Source: DASYML01 sp036399835 (GTDB lineage: Bacteria; Acidobacteriota; Blastocatellia; Pyrinomonadales; Pyrinomonadaceae). From it: a DNA stretch of 6,745 nucleotides. Positions 1 through 6,745 of this stretch are shown one piece after another (position 1 is the first letter of the stretch; each line of letters starts with the position of its first letter). The DNA is taken from positions 1 through 6,745 of the forward strand of contig DASWMI010000139.1 in NCBI GenBank assembly GCA_036399835.1, read 5' to 3'. Below the pieces are notes generated by a model that ran no database searches, was not told where the DNA came from, and worked only from the letters and a program-made list of their open reading frames with translations. The translations under genes were made by a program, and so were the position numbers.

Positions 1-1
1 T

Positions 2-1165
2 TTAGTCGCCGGGACGCTGCGCATACTCGAACTGGAAGCGGTGATGCCGGACTGCCTCGTCGTCGCGCACGGGCTGCGGCGCGATGAAGAAGATTTGCAG
101 GTAGACCTCACGGCCTATGTGAACCAACTGCGCGATAAGGCTATGCCGGTGCATCTGGCCGTCGCCGCGAGGGACAGCGACTACATCACGAAGGGCGACC
201 TCGCCAGATACGCTTCGGTCGAAGGCGATCCGGTGACGGATGAAAATACGGGGGAAGGGCGTGTACGTATTCCCAGGCTGAGGGCGCGACTGAGCCTGCT
301 CGTGACTGAAACGCCGCCCAAAAAATATATCAGCTTTCCTCTCGCCAAGGTGGTTTACAAAAATGAGGCTTTCGCGCTGACCGATTATATCCCGCCTTCT
401 CCGGCAATCGCTGCGCAGTCGCCTCTCGGCGTGTTGTGCTCGCTGACGGCCAGGCGCGTGCGCGAAAAGGCCATGTTTCTGGCGGAGCAGGCGCGCACCC
501 CTTCGGCTGGCGCTGGATTGAGGCTTGACCTTGAGACCCGAAATCTGATTCGCAGCCTGGTCTCGACGCTGCCGCTGCTTGAAGCGCTCATCTATACGGG
601 CGTCTCGCATCCTTTTCAAATCTATCTCGCGTTGTGCGCGATGGCGGGCCAGCTCTCGACGCTCGGCACGAGCCTCGTGCCGCCGGTCTTTGCGCCCTAC
701 GACCACAACGACCTGCTCTTTACCTTCAAGCAGGTGCTGGACTTTATCGCGAGGATGCTGGACGAGGGCATCACTTCGTCTTACAAGGTCTATCCTTTTC
801 ATTACAAGGATGGAATGTACGAGTTGATGTTCGACGGCGAGTGGATGAACAAGCGGCTGGTGATAGGCATGCGCGGGCAGGCCGGGATGTCCGAAAAGGA
901 CCTCAGCAGTTGGGGCGAAGAATGCCTCATCGGCTCTCAGACCAGGCTTCAGGCGATGCGCGAGAATCGCGTGCTCGGCGCGCGGCGCGAACAGATAGAA
1001 AGAGACGAAGACCTCGTGCCGTCGAGAGGCTCCGTGCTGTTCGCTCTCAAACCCGACAGGGAGTTTATAGAGCCGAACGAAGTCTTGCAGATTTTCAATA
1101 AGCAGGTGAGAGACGGCGGCCCGCGTCCTTCGGAGATTGTGATGTACGTGAGGAACGCGGCCTGA
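2..1165 (+). CDS. tssK: T6SS baseplate subunit TssK, 5'-truncated by window edge
   Basis: TssK is the baseplate component that links the wedge complex to the cytoplasmic parts of TssL and TssM. The frame is open from base 2 to the TGA at 1163-1165, giving 387 residues. A GTG at 41 and an ATG at 44 exist, but the residues before them (ending in GTLRILELEA) fit the family and lead into the VMPDCLVV segment, so the true start lies upstream, roughly 50 residues earlier given the usual length near 440. Visible family signatures, numbered from base 2, are ISFPLAKVV (about 109-117), DYIPPSP (about 128-134), and the neck region HPFQIYLALCAMAGQLSTL (from 203) leading to PYDHNDLLFTF (from about 232). 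The C-terminal head domain, expected to contact the membrane complex, appears complete and ends in MYVRNAA. No frameshift or internal stop is seen. tssL follows after 68 bases. Assignment rests on remembered family motifs and on the neighbouring tssL and tssM. Confidence 0.95.
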   Translation, partial: LVAGTLRILELEAVMPDCLVVAHGLRRDEEDLQVDLTAYVNQLRDKAMPVHLAVAARDSDYITKGDLARYASVEGDPVTDENTGEGRVRIPRLRARLSLLVTETPPKKYISFPLAKVVYKNEAFALTDYIPPSPAIAAQSPLGVLCSLTARRVREKAMFLAEQARTPSAGAGLRLDLETRNLIRSLVSTLPLLEALIYTGVSHPFQIYLALCAMAGQLSTLGTSLVPPVFAPYDHNDLLFTFKQVLDFIARMLDEGITSSYKVYPFHYKDGMYELMFDGEWMNKRLVIGMRGQAGMSEKDLSSWGEECLIGSQTRLQAMRENRVLGARREQIERDEDLVPSRGSVLFALKPDREFIEPNEVLQIFNKQVRDGGPRPSEIVMYVRNAA

Positions 1166-1190
1166 GCCGAGCGCGGCGAATCTGGGATGA

Positions 1191-1216
1191 GAGAGCGGCG
1201 ATTGAGCAATGCTCTC
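1191..1216. repeat. short inverted repeat in the tssK-tssL gap
   Basis: GAGAGC (1191-1196) is exactly complementary to GCTCTC (1211-1216) across a 14-base spacer, and an alternative small hairpin GAGC-AAT-GCTC (1204-1214) lies inside it. The 3' arm ends four bases before the candidate AGGA ribosome binding site of tssL. It could form a weak RNA hairpin influencing tssL translation or mRNA processing. There is no T-run after it, so it does not look like an intrinsic terminator. A 6-base repeat can easily arise by chance. Confidence 0.3.
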
Positions 1217-1220
1217 ATGC

Positions 1221-1224
1221 AGGA
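1221..1224 (+). promoter_or_regulatory. candidate ribosome binding site of tssL
   Basis: AGGA lies nine bases before the ATG at 1234. This is an acceptable Shine-Dalgarno position and supports that ATG as the tssL start. The other ATG in this stretch (1224) reads only five codons before a stop. Confidence 0.5.
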
Positions 1225-1233
1225 TGAAATCAG

Positions 1234-2217
1234 ATGAATGAGTACGGCGATTCATTTCTTCTTGGTCCATTCAGAGAGTTCTATAGGGAAGTCATACGGC
1301 TCAAGCGTATGGTCAGCACGGGCACGTGGAGTTCCCCCAACGAGCCGAGTTCTGCCGAGACTCCGGACGAGATCAAAGTCAAGACGGGCACCTGGGTTTA
1401 CTTTCCAGACATCGTCTCCGAAGCCCCGGATCAGAGCGCAGAGATAGCCGGAGGCAATGCTTCCTGGACCAACGCGACGGGCGGCGCGCCCGCCTGGGCC
1501 AAACCCGTACAGGTCGGCAACGAGGCGACGACGGCCCTCGATTACGGCGAGCAGATTCCCTCTTCCGATTCCATCCGCATGAGCAATTTCGTCTGGCAGC
1601 GGCTCGTCTCTCTGTTTGAGAGGCAGGCGATGAGCGCCTGGCGATACGGCGGGACATACGGCGCGGAGTTCTACAAAGAGGCGGCCTATGTGATGGCCGC
1701 GCTGGCCGACGAAATCTTCCTGCACACGGAATGGGAAGGAAGAAAAGCCTGGATGTCGAATCTGCTGGAGACGAGAATCTTTCAGACGCACGTCGCCGGA
1801 GAGCTTTTCTTTCAGAGGCTGGACCGCCTCTTGGGTGACCGCGACCCCGTTTACAAAGACCTGGCGGCTGTTTATCTGATGGCCCTCTCGCTCGGCTTCA
1901 AAGGCAAGTACAGAGGCTCGGATGATCTGGGGCAGTTGGCGCGTTATCGCGAGCAGCTTTTCTCTTTCATCTTCCGCCGCGACCCTGATCTTGAGAATGA
2001 ATCGAGGCATCTCTTCCCGGAAACCTATTTTCATACCCTGCGTGAAGAGAGCAAGAAGCGTTTGCCAAGCCCGCGTATCTGGATCGGCGTGCTCTGCCTG
2101 GTCATCGTCTGTTACCTGGCCGTGACGCACGGCATCTGGGTTAACCTGACCTCGCGGCTGGACCAGGTCAACGACAGGATTACAGTCATCGTCGCAGAGC
2201 TGAGCAAGAAACGATAA
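1234..2217 (+). CDS. tssL: T6SS inner-membrane protein TssL (DotU/ImpK family)
   Basis: TssL forms the T6SS inner-membrane complex with TssM and contacts TssK from the cytoplasmic side. The 327-residue product starts with a helix GPFREFYREVIRLKRM (11-26) typical of the DotU domain. The core family motifs follow at 150-226: AAYVMAALADEIFLHTEW, then LLETRIFQTHVAGELFFQRLDRLL, then YLMALSLGFKGKYRG. A single membrane segment near the C-terminus (about 282-303, IWIGVLCLVIVCYLAVTHGIWV) is followed by a tail of about 24 residues, so the protein is a C-tail anchor with no peptidoglycan-binding OmpA-type extension. Unusual is a stretch of roughly 85 residues between the first and second helices (about 28-115), rich in Gly, Ser, Pro, Asn, acidic residues and Trp, where characterised TssL proteins have only a short connection. 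The ATG at 1234 is preceded by AGGA. tssM begins 26 bases after the stop, which fits co-transcription. Confidence 0.96.
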   Translation: MNEYGDSFLLGPFREFYREVIRLKRMVSTGTWSSPNEPSSAETPDEIKVKTGTWVYFPDIVSEAPDQSAEIAGGNASWTNATGGAPAWAKPVQVGNEATTALDYGEQIPSSDSIRMSNFVWQRLVSLFERQAMSAWRYGGTYGAEFYKEAAYVMAALADEIFLHTEWEGRKAWMSNLLETRIFQTHVAGELFFQRLDRLLGDRDPVYKDLAAVYLMALSLGFKGKYRGSDDLGQLARYREQLFSFIFRRDPDLENESRHLFPETYFHTLREESKKRLPSPRIWIGVLCLVIVCYLAVTHGIWVNLTSRLDQVNDRITVIVAELSKKR

Positions 2218-2243
2218 CGGCTCGAAAGATTGAGTGTGTTTTG

Positions 2244-5200
2244 ATGCTTTCCCCCAACTGGATATACATTCTCCTGATACTCATCCTGCTGGTCGTCGGC
2301 CTCTTGCTCTTCCTCTATTTGGTCTTGAAGAAAGCGCGCCAGCCCCTCGCTCCCAAGCAGGCGCTTGTGGTCCAGCCCGCGCCCGGCGAAGTGGCCGCGC
2401 CCTCAGACAACTCGCCCGCAGGGTTCGCACAGCACGGGTCCAGTCCCGGTCTCAGGGCATCCTTTAGAAGAGCCTTGAGGCTCTTGAAGACGCACGTCAC
2501 GGGCAGGGATTATCTCTACCAGATGCCCTGGTTTTTGATGATCGGAGAGGTCGAGTCGGGCAAAACCACGCTGCTCGCCAACACTGGTCTCAACCAGCCG
2601 CTGGGCCAGCCGAGCGAACAGGTTGACGGTCTCAAGCAAGGCATCAACTGGTGCTTTTTCGATAGGGGAGTCGTGCTCGACGTGGCCGGGGATTACGTCC
2701 TGCGCGCAGACGGGCAGACGGCCAACAGCAAGGGCTGGAACACGATCACCAGGCTCTTGCAGAAGCATCGCCCCGAACGCCCGCTCGACGGCATCATCCT
2801 GACGATTCCCTGCACGGACCTGATGGGACCAAAGGGCCTCAGCCCTGAGCGCCGTCGCAAGCTTGAGCAGAAGGCCGCCAGCCTCTACAAAAAATTGTGG
2901 CAGGCGCAGAAGATGCTCGGCATGAGCTTTCCGGTCTACGTGCTCGTCACCAAGTGCGACCAGGTGGTCGGCTTTAAGAGCCTCTGCAAAGAGATTCCGC
3001 TGCATCTTCAGGATGAGATGTTCGGCTGGTCAAGCCCTTACACGCTCGAAACTTCTTACAAATCAGAATGGGTGAGCGAGGCTTTTCAGAGCGTCTACAG
3101 GTATCTCTTCCAGACGCAGGTTGAGGTCTTCGCCGAGCGCGATGATGTCGAGGACGGCGACGGACTCTTTCTGCTGCCCTCAGAGATACAGGCGCTGCGC
3201 GAACCTTTGCAGGTCTACCTGGACCAGATTTTCAAGGAAAGCTCTTTTCATAACTCCTTCTTCTTTCGCGGCCTCTATTTTTGCGGCGACAGCAGCGGCG
3301 ATGCGCCCGCGCCCGCCATCTTGCCCGGCAAGATAGAAGAGAGCGTTGACTGGCTGGTCCAGACGCCGGACGTTTACCAGCCCTCATCGCAGACACAAAC
3401 AGGAACAGGAACGCGCAAGATAGTCTTCCTCAAACATCTCTTCGAGAGAAAGATTTTTCTCGAAGACATGCTGGCGCGGCCCGTTTACGAAACACTGCTT
3501 TCGAGAAATAGAACGGTCGTCGCAGCCCAGATAGCCGCGCTCTGCATCATCCTGATTGGCGGCGCAGGTCTGCTGCTCACTTATAGAGGGCTGGTCCAGC
3601 GAGAGAAAGAGCTGAACGAATTTCTCACGCGTGAAGCCGTAGACCTCAGCGAGCTGAGCCGTAGATACGACCGCGACGCGCGTTCGGCCCTGAGAAGCGA
3701 CCAGTTGAGCCAGATGGAATCTCTGGCCGCCGCGGGTGAAACGGATGAAGACGGCGTGACCCATTCGGTTGACGACACGCTTCATCATGGTGAAGAACAT
3801 CTGCTCGAAGCGATGTCGAAGATTAACGGCAGAAGTTTTATCTCGCCCTTTATCCCCAGCTCCTGGTTCAGTCGTATTAATGAGCGGATAGAAGATTCGC
3901 TCATCGCGGGTTTCAAGTATGTCATTCTGGAATCGCTCCGTCTTGACTTAGAGGGTCGCACCAAAGACCTGCTCAGCCCTGTTCCCGTCTACGTCACCAG
4001 CACATCACTGGGCACATCTACGGGCCGCGCTCCTTCAAGCTCCGCTCCTTCCGGCTCGGACGCGCTCTACGCGCATGCCAGCAGGCAGCAGTCGCCTGCG
4101 CCGCCGCCAGTTGTCATAGACCCGCTCTATGAACGGCCCGCGCTCGTCAGGCCCAACTACGAGCTGCTCAAGTTCATCACGGAATTGAGCGAGCTGATGG
4201 CGAATCGCTCGCGCTACTCGAAGATCAGGACGAAGGGAACAGGCTCGCTCGAAGACCTCCATAAGCTGGTCAACTATCTGGGCCACGCTCCTTTGCCTGA
4301 CAACTTTGATAAGGAGAACGATCTTTTTGAGAGGGCCGTCAAGACGGTCGAAGGCAGGCCGCTCGAATCCGAGGACATGCCGAAGGAGGGCGCGCGCAAA
4401 CTCGCAGACATGATCGAGGGTATCTACCTCGGGACGTTTGAGAACGAGCTGGTCAACTACGACTATCTCAACGAGATTGCGCAGACCGAAAGCATTCTCG
4501 GCAGACCCGAATATACCTGGCTCGCAACCTACGTCATCCCTGACCGCCGCTCAGCCTTCTATGGCATGACGACCTCTACGGCGCTGCGTGAGCTGCGGCG
4601 CTCGCTCGAAGATTTGTCCAAAGAGCGTTTCATGAAAGACCCCTCAGCCGTCATGACCCGTTTGCAGTTGATGAGAAAGCGGTTGATCTGGGATAAAGAG
4701 CCTCTGCGTCAGGCCATCGCTCTCTATCAGGAGTACGATGCCTTCATCAACAAGAGCTATCAGCACTCGGAGAATCTGGACCTCTCCGTCAAGCAGGCGG
4801 CGCTGGCCCAGCTCAAAATTAAAATCGCTAACCTCATCGCGCAGGCGCAGAAGTTTCAGCCCGTCCAGCGCGTGGCGGGCGAATCCGTCCTCAAGACGAG
4901 CATCATCGCCGAGGTCAAGAGCTTTGAAGATGCGCAGGGGTTGCTCGCGCAACTGCTGGACATCTGTAATCGCTTGAGGATTGACGTCGGGCTGCGCGAG
5001 GCCGTCGTAGGGCAGGCTTCGTATCTCATCGGGGCCGTGGATAGAGACTTCAATTCGCAGAACTTCTACGCGATGAGGCAGCCGGACTTCTCCTGGTGGA
5101 ACGGGAGCAAGCCCATCTCCAACACGGCCTTCGATGTCGGCGGCGCTGATGAGCTGGCCGGATACCTTTCGGTCCAGAGAAAGAGCATAGCCTTTCTGGG

Positions 5201-6368
5201 CCGCGAGCTGGCTTCGCCCATCTTTACTTTTATGAAGTCGCAGAACGTCTCTCCGCAGCAGCTTCAGGGCGCTTCCAATGTTGACTGGGACGAGCTTCTG
5301 ACGGCGCTCGACAGGTATGAAAATAAAGTCCCTGGAAATTCCGTCGCGGCGCTGGAAAACTTTATACGCTTTGAGATGGACCGGATTAACCTGGACGATT
5401 GCGATGAAGTCTTGCGTCAATCGGGCGGACAGTCCGGCGACTTCTTCCTGCAAAGACGCAGCGCTCTGCGTCGTCTGCTCTACGAGCGCTGCGTGCAGCT
5501 CTCTGCCAGGCGCTCGACCGTCAACAACCGCCGCGCGCTCGCAGGCTACATAGAGATTGAAGATGCTTTCAACCAGACGCTCGCCGGAAGATTTCCTTTC
5601 TCCGATGTGAGAAACAGCCAGACCTTCTTCGAGGCTGACCCCGATTCCATCCTCGCCTTCTTCGAGGTCTTCGATAAGAACAAACAGAGCGCGCGCGATG
5701 GGCTGGCAAAGAATCCTCAACTGGGCGCGGCGCAGCGAGATGCACTGAGATTTCTGGACCGGATGGATAGAGTGCGCGAGTTCTTCGCGGCCTTCCTCGA
5801 AAAGAAGGTCGTTCCCGTCTTCGACTTCGACTTCCAGTTTCGCGTCAACCAGAACAAGGAGCTTGGCGCAAACCAGATTATTGACTGGAATCTGGAGGTC
5901 GGGAAGAGAAAGTTCGGCTATCTGGTGCAGGAGAAACAGAGCAGCCGCTGGATGTTTGGCGAGCCTGTCCGACTGACGCTGCGCTGGGCCAATGACTCTC
6001 CGAGCGTGCCGGATGCGGCAGCCGCCAGCAACCGCCTCAAGGTCAGGGAGAGAACAGCCGTCATCGAATACAACAACCGCTGGTCTCTGCTCCTGATGAT
6101 GATGCGGCACGCGGGCGCGCCGACAGACTTTGACCAGGGCGTAGACATAGAGCCTTACACTTTGAAGTTCCTGATACGCACGCGGCCCGATGCCATGCCG
6201 CAGCCAATCGAGCGCGCACAGCGTGATGACCTGAAGGCCGAGCTGGCGAGAATTTTTATGCGCGTCAGCCTCATCTCCGCGAGCCAGAAAGAGCCTTTGA
6301 GCGTGCCGGTCTTTCCACAGGCTGCGCCTCGCATCGTACCCGAAGAGACGGAAGATAAAAGAGACTAA
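2244..6368 (+). CDS. tssM: T6SS inner-membrane protein TssM (IcmF family), long form
   Basis: TssM spans the inner membrane, and its periplasmic part links to the outer-membrane side of the T6SS envelope complex. From the ATG at 2244 it has 1374 residues, against about 1130-1200 in well-known forms; a TTG just before (2241) is a less likely start. Visible order: one N-terminal membrane segment (6-28) followed by basic KKAR; a Pro/Ala-rich linker (about 33-69); a cytoplasmic NTPase domain with Walker A GEVESGKTT (101-109, Lys107), DVAG (146-149, Asp146) and TKCD (236-239); a second membrane segment (about 425-447); then a long, mostly helical periplasmic region with a Ser/Pro/Ala-rich linker (about 584-626), a WWNG motif at 951-954 and a predicted C-terminal beta-rich IcmF_C-like domain (about 1190-1350). 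All P-loop motifs are present, so NTP binding is plausible. The upstream ribosome binding site is weak (GAG at 2232-2234). No frameshift is seen. tssA starts six bases after the stop. Confidence 0.97.
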   Translation: MLSPNWIYILLILILLVVGLLLFLYLVLKKARQPLAPKQALVVQPAPGEVAAPSDNSPAGFAQHGSSPGLRASFRRALRLLKTHVTGRDYLYQMPWFLMIGEVESGKTTLLANTGLNQPLGQPSEQVDGLKQGINWCFFDRGVVLDVAGDYVLRADGQTANSKGWNTITRLLQKHRPERPLDGIILTIPCTDLMGPKGLSPERRRKLEQKAASLYKKLWQAQKMLGMSFPVYVLVTKCDQVVGFKSLCKEIPLHLQDEMFGWSSPYTLETSYKSEWVSEAFQSVYRYLFQTQVEVFAERDDVEDGDGLFLLPSEIQALREPLQVYLDQIFKESSFHNSFFFRGLYFCGDSSGDAPAPAILPGKIEESVDWLVQTPDVYQPSSQTQTGTGTRKIVFLKHLFERKIFLEDMLARPVYETLLSRNRTVVAAQIAALCIILIGGAGLLLTYRGLVQREKELNEFLTREAVDLSELSRRYDRDARSALRSDQLSQMESLAAAGETDEDGVTHSVDDTLHHGEEHLLEAMSKINGRSFISPFIPSSWFSRINERIEDSLIAGFKYVILESLRLDLEGRTKDLLSPVPVYVTSTSLGTSTGRAPSSSAPSGSDALYAHASRQQSPAPPPVVIDPLYERPALVRPNYELLKFITELSELMANRSRYSKIRTKGTGSLEDLHKLVNYLGHAPLPDNFDKENDLFERAVKTVEGRPLESEDMPKEGARKLADMIEGIYLGTFENELVNYDYLNEIAQTESILGRPEYTWLATYVIPDRRSAFYGMTTSTALRELRRSLEDLSKERFMKDPSAVMTRLQLMRKRLIWDKEPLRQAIALYQEYDAFINKSYQHSENLDLSVKQAALAQLKIKIANLIAQAQKFQPVQRVAGESVLKTSIIAEVKSFEDAQGLLAQLLDICNRLRIDVGLREAVVGQASYLIGAVDRDFNSQNFYAMRQPDFSWWNGSKPISNTAFDVGGADELAGYLSVQRKSIAFLGRELASPIFTFMKSQNVSPQQLQGASNVDWDELLTALDRYENKVPGNSVAALENFIRFEMDRINLDDCDEVLRQSGGQSGDFFLQRRSALRRLLYERCVQLSARRSTVNNRRALAGYIEIEDAFNQTLAGRFPFSDVRNSQTFFEADPDSILAFFEVFDKNKQSARDGLAKNPQLGAAQRDALRFLDRMDRVREFFAAFLEKKVVPVFDFDFQFRVNQNKELGANQIIDWNLEVGKRKFGYLVQEKQSSRWMFGEPVRLTLRWANDSPSVPDAAAASNRLKVRERTAVIEYNNRWSLLLMMMRHAGAPTDFDQGVDIEPYTLKFLIRTRPDAMPQPIERAQRDDLKAELARIFMRVSLISASQKEPLSVPVFPQAAPRIVPEETEDKRD

Positions 6369-6374
6369 ACCTAT

Positions 6375-6745
6375 ATGAGCAGCGGGACACAATCGTACAG
6401 CATCAACCTCGAACAGCTCCTGAACCCGATTTCAGAGGAGAGGCCGACGGGCGCGCTCCTGCGTTACGAAGGCACGTATGACCGTATACGCGAAGCTCGA
6501 CGCGAAGACGATGCGGACTTGAGCCAGGGCATCTACAAAGCCGACCTCAAGCGGGCCGATTGGGAGACGGACGAGAGCCTTTGCATCGAGGCGCTGGCGA
6601 CCCGCTCGAAAGATTTGCAGATCGCGGCGTGGCTCCTGGAAGCCTGGCTGCATCTCTACGGGTTCGCCGGAGTGAGGGAAGGCTTGAGGCTCCTTATCGA
6701 GCTGTGCGAGAGATACTGGGAAGGTCTCTATCCGGAGATGGAGGA
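6375..6745 (+). CDS. tssA: T6SS protein TssA, N-terminal part (ImpA_N domain), 3'-truncated by window edge
   Basis: TssA proteins take part in T6SS baseplate and tail assembly, and some act as a cap at the distal end of the growing sheath. The window holds the first 123 residues; the frame is still open at the edge. The ImpA_N signature is clear: LLNPISEERPTGALLRYEGTYDRIREAR (15-42), GIYKADLKRADW (52-63), then ATRSKDLQIAAWLLEAWLHLYG (75-96), GLRLLIELCERYW (103-115) and GLYPEME (117-123). The ATG at 6375 lies six bases after the tssM stop, so translation is probably coupled to tssM; no strong Shine-Dalgarno motif is visible, only a purine-rich run inside the end of tssM. The C-terminal part, which separates the TssA subtypes, lies outside the window, so the subtype cannot be given. 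Confidence 0.94.
   Translation, partial: MSSGTQSYSINLEQLLNPISEERPTGALLRYEGTYDRIREARREDDADLSQGIYKADLKRADWETDESLCIEALATRSKDLQIAAWLLEAWLHLYGFAGVREGLRLLIELCERYWEGLYPEME

Noticed and set aside
41..46. GTG/ATG as the start of the first gene
   Set aside because: The frame is open back to the window edge and the residues before it fit TssK, so this is an internal position in a gene cut by the window.
2..1270. A long open frame on the minus strand (422 codons) opposite tssK
   Set aside because: It lies antisense to a gene with clear TssK motifs, its translation is Arg/His-rich and shows no recognisable domain, and such frames arise from codon bias in GC-rich coding DNA.
1252..2130. A 292-codon minus-strand open frame opposite tssL
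   Set aside because: It is fully contained within tssL, whose DotU motifs are unambiguous; the antisense translation shows no family signature.
3397..3415. Small tandem repeat of AGGAAC-type units in tssM
   Set aside because: Only about two copies, encoding a short TGTGT stretch within a linker; no sign of a functional or variable repeat.
4644..6392. A 582-codon minus-strand open frame opposite the 3' part of tssM
   Set aside because: It is the mirror of the tssM codon pattern, has no recognisable domain, and overlaps the conserved C-terminal TssM region for its whole length.

Overview
This window is an internal piece of a type VI secretion system (T6SS) gene cluster. It carries four consecutive genes on the + strand in the order tssK (3' part), tssL, tssM and tssA (5' part). 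Both outer genes run off the window edges, so the cluster extends on both sides. No mobile element, RNA gene, CRISPR array, strong promoter or convincing terminator is visible, and non-coding DNA is limited to gaps of 68, 26 and 6 bases.

Layout: bases 2-1165 encode most of the baseplate protein TssK. Bases 1234-2217 encode TssL (DotU-like), a tail-anchored inner-membrane protein. Bases 2244-6368 encode TssM (IcmF-like), a large inner-membrane protein with an intact cytoplasmic P-loop domain and a long periplasmic region. Bases 6375-6745 encode the N-terminal ImpA_N domain of TssA. In the known system TssL and TssM form the inner-membrane part of the trans-envelope complex, TssK connects the phage-like baseplate to that complex, and TssA helps to assemble or cap the sheath and tail tube. 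Same strand and short spacing indicate one operon.

Organism: the DNA is moderately GC-rich (about 58-60% by eye) and uses AGA/AGG for arginine quite often. The proteins are clearly diverged from the textbook enterobacterial versions: TssL has a long insertion, and TssM is about 200 residues longer than usual with one N-terminal membrane segment instead of a hairpin. This fits a Gram-negative bacterium outside the well-studied Gammaproteobacteria, perhaps Acidobacteriota or a related soil lineage. That placement is a weak inference.

I found no evidence of a new type of system. The points worth a second look are lineage-specific changes in the two membrane-complex proteins.
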